The position numbers and the translations under genes are program-made. DNA of 9,074 bases from Planctomycetota bacterium (GTDB lineage: Bacteria > Planctomycetota > PUPC01 > JACPCR01), in NCBI GenBank assembly GCA_030740295.1, contig JASLXP010000798.1, forward strand, positions 1-9,074, given 5' to 3'. The notes below the pieces were generated by a model. The model was not told the origin of the DNA. It made no database searches and saw only the letters and a list, made by a program, of their open reading frames with translations. This document shows positions 1-6,100 of the stretch, piece by piece. Numbering within the stretch: the first letter of the stretch is position 1; each line of letters begins with the position of its first letter.

Positions 1-100
1 AGACGAGGTCATTCGGCTCGGACATTACGTAAATGTGTTCGCCAACGATTAAAGGGCTGGAGATGCTCCAATCCGGCAGGCGTGTCTGCCAGACGATGTT
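1..100 (-). other. Start of a second PQQ-like propeller, cut by the window edge
   Basis: NIVWQTRLPDW then SSPLIVGEHIYVMSEPND (about residues 2415-2447) repeats the pattern of the first propeller's NIAWHAEVG then SSPVIVGSKVFITAEPN. Both are preceded, at different distances, by a GWRG motif. This shows duplication of the propeller module. The frame is still open at base 2, so the rest lies outside the window. Confidence 0.65.
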
Positions 101-3100
101 TTCGGTGACTGTCTCGTAAGGGGGTATGGCCTTCATTGAGACGCCCAGATGCCAGAGAGACGGGTAGACCTGGTACTGGCCTTTCTGGGGCGCCCAGTCC
201 ACTTTGCAGAGCAACCGATTCCATCCCTTCTTGAGAGCCGCCCTGAAGACTTTGTTCTTCGGCTCGATGGCTTCGCCGTTGAACCAGGCCTTGAGGCGCC
301 AGTAATGGTTGAAACGGATCAATACGTTGCCTTCAGTCTCCGACCAGAGATACGAATGGGCATAGGCCACGCCGCGAGCGTCTTTACCGAAAACCCTCGC
401 CAGGTCGATCATGTTGGCGCTTGACTTGTGAAGTCTCCAGGCGATGCCGTTGACCTTTTCGTCTATAGAAGGCTGGCATTCGGCCTCTTTGAAAAACTCC
501 TTTTCAATGCCCTTGCCTTCTTCGGCTGGTAGCGGTCCAAGGATGAGCCATTCAGTGACCGCGCCCCAATAGGCGGGGGAGCCCTCAGCCGCATTTCCTT
601 TGGGTTTTGCGGCGCTGCAGCGGAGGCCTGACATGAGCCTGGAAACTTTGCCCCATTTGAGTGGCGGCGATGAGTCTGGATACAGTCCGGAAGCATTACC
701 CCGCCAGCCGGTGAAGCTCTCATTGTGGCCCAGGTTTTCAGCCTGCGGTATTTCAGATGGCGGGAGAGAGACTACCGGCGGCACAGGCTGCCCCACATTT
801 GAAGAAGCGGCTTCAGACGTTGTCTGAGTTCCAGCAACAACGCCTGATGGGGGCACTCCAGCGGTTTTGCTGACACACCACAGTTTCTCTACGCCCCGAA
901 TGAAAACGTGTTGGCCACTGAACGCGGGCGTCGCCACCGAGCCTTCGCCAAGATCGATTTTGCGGATCAGCTTGAAATCGCTGCCCGGCTCAAGAATCAA
1001 GGTCACCCCTGAATCGCTCTGCACGAAGAGCTTCCCGCCGGCCAGGCTCAGGCTGGGAGCAAATTCCGAATCGATTTCCAGTTCCTTCGACGCCAGCTTC
1101 TTTCCCGTCTTCGCGTCCAGAATGACATAGTCTCCCTGCTTGCTGACAGAATGAACCAGGCCGTCATGGACAACCGGCGAAGCATAGAACTCCCCGTCCA
1201 GGTCAGTTTCCCAGAGCGTCTTCGTTGGGGTGACGGCTTCAGCCGTTGTCTTACTTCCGACAACAACGCCTGAAGGCGTCGCCCCAACCTTCACCGCCTT
1301 CGCTTTTCCGCCGATGAAGTAGGCCACGCCGTCCTTTATCACCGGGCTGGGGACCTCCAGAATTGCGATTTCCCTGGCGAGCTTCTTTCCGTCGATGACG
1401 CGGAAGACATCGCCCATCGCTGTCAGGGCGATACTAGCGTTGCCAACCTTCACCACGGCGAGCGTCCCAAATCCAGGCTCGGCTTCCTTCGTCCACACGG
1501 TCTTGCCCGTCTTTGCATCGAGACAAAAAAGGTCACTTACATGCACCAGCAGACGGTCTCCTGCGAGCACGGGTGAAGCAGAGCGCCCGTTCGACTCTTT
1601 TGGCTCGATCTCGATCAGCCGGATCCATTTGCGCTTGCCCTCCACGTCGTAACAGGCAACGACGCCGCTACCAAACAGGGCGTAAACATGCTCCCCGTCA
1701 CTGCACGGCGTGGGGGACGCATAGCCGCATTCGGTCGGCGGTTCCAGGTCCCGGTTCTGCAGCTCTTCCGGCAGGTCATCGGCGCCGTTCGTTCTTTTCC
1801 ACAGAATCTTTCCGGTAACCGCGTCCAGGCAGATCAGCTCATTTGGCTCGGCGGTGATGAAGACCTTACTGCCCACAATGACCGGCGAAGAAAAGCCGTG
1901 GCCCACTTCTGCGTGCCAGGCGATGTTCTTCTTCTTCGACCATTCAAGAGGAGGAGCCGCGCCTAAGTAGCGTCCCGCCCCATCTCCTCTCCAGCCGGTA
2001 ACGTTCCTCTTCGCAGGCATCCCGACCAGTTCGCCGAACTTTTGCGGCGTGTGAGCGGTGCGGTTGAAGACAGGCGACCAGTAAAGCCATTCGGCAGCCC
2101 GGCGCCGATGGATGAGGGCGTTGAAAGCCCACTCGGTATTCGCTTTGGCTGTCCGGTCGAAAATGCTCCACGGCAGCGCCAGCTCCAGTATCCAACTCCT
2201 GGGGCCGACTCTGGCTTTGTGCCGATATTTTGGTTCCCAACTCGTATCGGGCTGTCCGGGCGCGGCGTGGAACGCGTCCCAACTCACGCCCCCGGCGTTC
2301 ACGATGATCTGGTAGTAGCTCTTCCTCTCGCCGGCAGGATCGATGAAGACTTCCATTTCGTCGTCGGCCCAGATGTCACTCGCGTCGTGGTCAGTGCTGT
2401 CTGCGACGAGGCTCTTGAGCGCGTCTTCATCGCCGAAGCACTCCAGAGCCACGTAGAGATTCCGCGCGTCCTGACCCGTGAGTAGCCTCACCTTCCCTCT
2501 TGGGTCTTCACCGTTTTCACCTCTGAAGCCCGTGCCAGTGCCCGCCTCATTCCAGGCCGGGTCATCGAGGACTCCGTCAATTTTCGGCGCCCTGCTCAAG
2601 ACGGGAACATCCAATCGAGGTGGGCCTTGCCGCTTCGGTTCCTCCTCTGAAACTCCTTCTGCTTTTCCTTCAGCGGGCGCAGGCGCCTGGGCAGACTGGC
2701 CGATCTTCATGCCCGCAGGCCGGGGCCCGTAGTGGGGGGCTTCTTTACCGAACTCGTAAGCTCCCAGGTCGGGGGCTTTGCCGGTGAAGTCGTCGTTGAA
2801 ACCGGGGAGGAGCTGCCCGGCGTCAATGGCTGCGCTGCTCTTCTTCAGGCGCAGGTCAAGCTGGCTGGCATCGAATTGGGTCTTTTCATCGGCGGGGGCG
2901 GGGGACCCGAACGGAGTTGCCTCTACCTTGACCCCATTCTTGTAGACCTCACCCCGCTCCTTTACCGCGGCAAGATTCGGGTAGCGCACGCCGTTCCACT
3001 TCATGAACTTTTGCCAGGGGCCGCCGCCGTAACCGTCGTAATCAAAATCGCAATGGACCATCTTTGCCGTGGACTCGAAGGCGTAGTTGCCTGACGTGCC

Positions 3101-6100
3101 TATGAAGAGATTGTTCCGATAGACGAAATTGCTGACTTTCGGACCCCAACAGGTCACGGGTGGGCCTTTCTTCACGCACGTATTGTGGAACATGAGGCCA
3201 CCGGACGGACTGTTGTGCATTTTGAACACAGAGCCGACGACGTTGTACATGGCGTTGTTAAAGATGTAGACCGGGCCGCCGTAGAGGGGCTGCGTCGAGA
3301 TGCCCTGGAAAGTGTTCGTCAGGCGGTTGTAGAAGCAGCGGGTGTTGCGGAAGGAGTAGTCCATCTCGATGCCGTCGTCTGTCATCTCGGAGATGTCGTT
3401 GTTGTGGAAGTCGATGGCCGAGCAACGGGAGGACGGAAAGGTGTCAATGGCGTCGGCGAAGCCGCGGATGCGGTTGTGGCAGACCACGTGCCCCGTACCG
3501 GTGACCTGGACGCCGCGGGCGCCTTCGATGCCTTTGGTCCGCGGCCAGGCAGACGGGCCTTCGATAAGGTTGTCTGAGATGAACCAGTCGCGGACCGCGC
3601 CATTCGAGTTGTTAGTATTGGTGATGCCGTATCCACAACCGTGAATGTGGCAGCTCCGAATCACGATGCGGTAAGCGTTGTGCCCAACGAACACGAAGTT
3701 CGCGTTGCGCATGGTGAGGTCTTCAAACCAGACATCGTGCGCGTCGTTGGCGCTGACGGCCCGGCCGGGTCGCTTGTCGGCTTTGCCCTGGCCGTCAATG
3801 ACGGCTTCGCCGTCGCCCGCGCCGCGCCAGATGATCGGCTTGCCGAGCTGGCCGCTTTTGGTCACGAGGAAAGTGCCTTCATAAACGCCAGCGTGGAGCA
3901 GAAGCACGCTTCCGGGCTTTGCGTTTTTCTGAGCTTCAACGAGGCCCTTGTAAGGCACGGCCTTTGTCCCCATACCACCACCGTTGCCGGGCACGACGTG
4001 ATATTCCTGAGCGTTTGCCGGTGCGACTGGTTCGGAACGGGTACGCGCTTTCAGCAGCTTCTCGGCCGACCCGCCGTCCGGATCGGTCAGGCTCAGTTTT
4101 ATTTCGTATTCGGTGCCGGGCTGAAGAAGGACGACGCTGCCGGCGAACAGCCAGGCGCCGTTCTGCAAATTCAACGCGCTACGCCCTTTGGTATCTTTAT
4201 GGCGATTCTTCTCGACGCGGAAAAGGGGATATCCTTTTTTCCATTCCTCTTCCCCGGCCTCACGATAGGAAACGGCGATCTTTGCGTTTCGGTTCACGTC
4301 TCCACGAATCATCCAGTATGCGCCGAGGGATCGCAGTGTTGGCGGCTCAAGCACGGGGTCACCGAGCGGCTTTGATCCTGCAAGGGTAACTGCGGTCCGC
4401 CCGGCGGGAGGAGGTGGCACGTCGCCGCCCGCGGCCTGGGCGATCAGACGCGGCTGCACCGGCTTTTCATCGGGTAGTGCGATGCGCAGATTGAATGGCG
4501 CGAACTGAATAGCGTCGAGGACCTCCAACTCGGTGCAATCGAAGATTCGCACGTTCGTAACCTTGTACTGAACGTAGCGCGTTTTGACAGGTTCGTCAGG
4601 AATGAAGCGAAAGGTGTGGCCGGTAATCTTCTCGACGTCGGGCCAGATGTGATTGGCCGGCAGATCCCTCCAGCGCAGGCCGGTATTGAGAAATCCCAGC
4701 GATACATACTCCTTGCCGTCAATAGAAGTCAGCACTTCGACTTTGTCCTTGACTTCCCCCTTGAGCGCGTCCCACCAGGGATAGCCGTGGAAGTTCATGC
4801 CAAAAGTTGCGCATGTCGTTTCCTCGCCAAGATCGAGTGTAATGACCGGGTTGGTGCGCGGGTTCCAACAGGCCCCAAACCTGTAGGAATTACCACCGGC
4901 ATAAGGCGGGCCAGTCACGCCGTCGGTGAGCTTCTTCCCATCGGGATCGCCCGCGCCCCAGTTGTGGATGGATGGATGCGAAATCGTATAGCTCTTGCCT
5001 TCAGCGAGGTTTTTACCGTAAGTGACCCACCTTCCGACGAACTTCTCGCCGCCGGCATCCTTACCGTCCGAGTATCCGTATCTGGTGCCAACCCTGGGTG
5101 TTCCTTCAGTTCGCAGAGAATTCATGACCGGATGGTCTTCGCCGCCGACATTGATGTCGTATCTGGTGGGGAGCTTCTCGATGAGTTGCGAGTGGCTGCG
5201 CTCGACGAGAGTGCGATCCTTCTGAACTTCCGACCAGTTGAAGGTTACCTCGAAGGGCTTGAAACCAGGACTCGCGGGCTTGTGATTCACTTCCATCCGC
5301 ACTGCGTAGATGCTGCACGCGTTCGTACCGGCTGCAGAGGCGTTCAGGAGGTATTTGAATAGAACGGACTTTGTGCCGGCAGGCACGCCCTCGACCGTCT
5401 CGTAACGAATCACGTCCCACGGCGGCTTTGTGTTGGTCAAGGTGTAAGTCTTGGTCCAGGTTTTCCCTTCGTCGAAGGAGTGCAGAAAGTCAATGTGCCC
5501 TCGATGAGCCCGATTGTAGAGCCGGCCCCCGTAAGTGATCTTCGTGATCTCACGGGGTGAGTTGATGCGGAAGACGACGTACGCATCTTCGATGGCTTTG
5601 GCCGCGTGCATGACGCCCATGTAGCCAGGATGCTTCGCCTGCGTGACGATGTTTTTTTCGTCTACGACGTAAGGCTTGTAGTTTTCGCCCTGGAGGTCCG
5701 GCCAGAAAACGATGGACTCCGTCTGCTCGCCCGCGCCGACATAGACCGTGTTCTTTCCCAGGTTCAGTCTCGGCTGCGTCTTCGAGTTGAGCATCGTAAC
5801 CGCGTTGAAACGGATATCTTCAAGGGTGGCATTCGATGCGTCTGTCTTCCCAGTCAGCTTTGCTTTGACCAGAACTTCGTAAGCGCCGTTCACCTCCTCG
5901 ATCAGCTTGAGGTCAAAAGGTGTTCGGCCGGTCTTCTCGTTCAGCCAGACTTCTTTCCATGCCAGGCCGTTGGTGGTGCTGACCGAGAGCGCGATCACAT
6001 CGCCGTTCGTCTTTCTCGAGGTGCTGCCACGGATGTTGAGGCTGGTGATGACGTTTCCGCCCTCGACCTTGAAGACGACCTCGCCGGTCGTCCCTGCTCG

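Noticed and set aside
149..3577. Other plus-strand ORFs of 75-147 codons across the left half
   Set aside because: Each is a shadow of the giant gene, with low-complexity or arginine- and valine-rich translations and no family signature.
3641..5362. Two long plus-strand ORFs of 244 and 248 codons (3641-4375 and 4616-5362)
   Set aside because: They lie opposite the continuous giant minus-strand frame, have no recognisable domain, and read as antisense of beta-helix and discoidin-like coding sequence. High-GC codon bias readily opens such frames.
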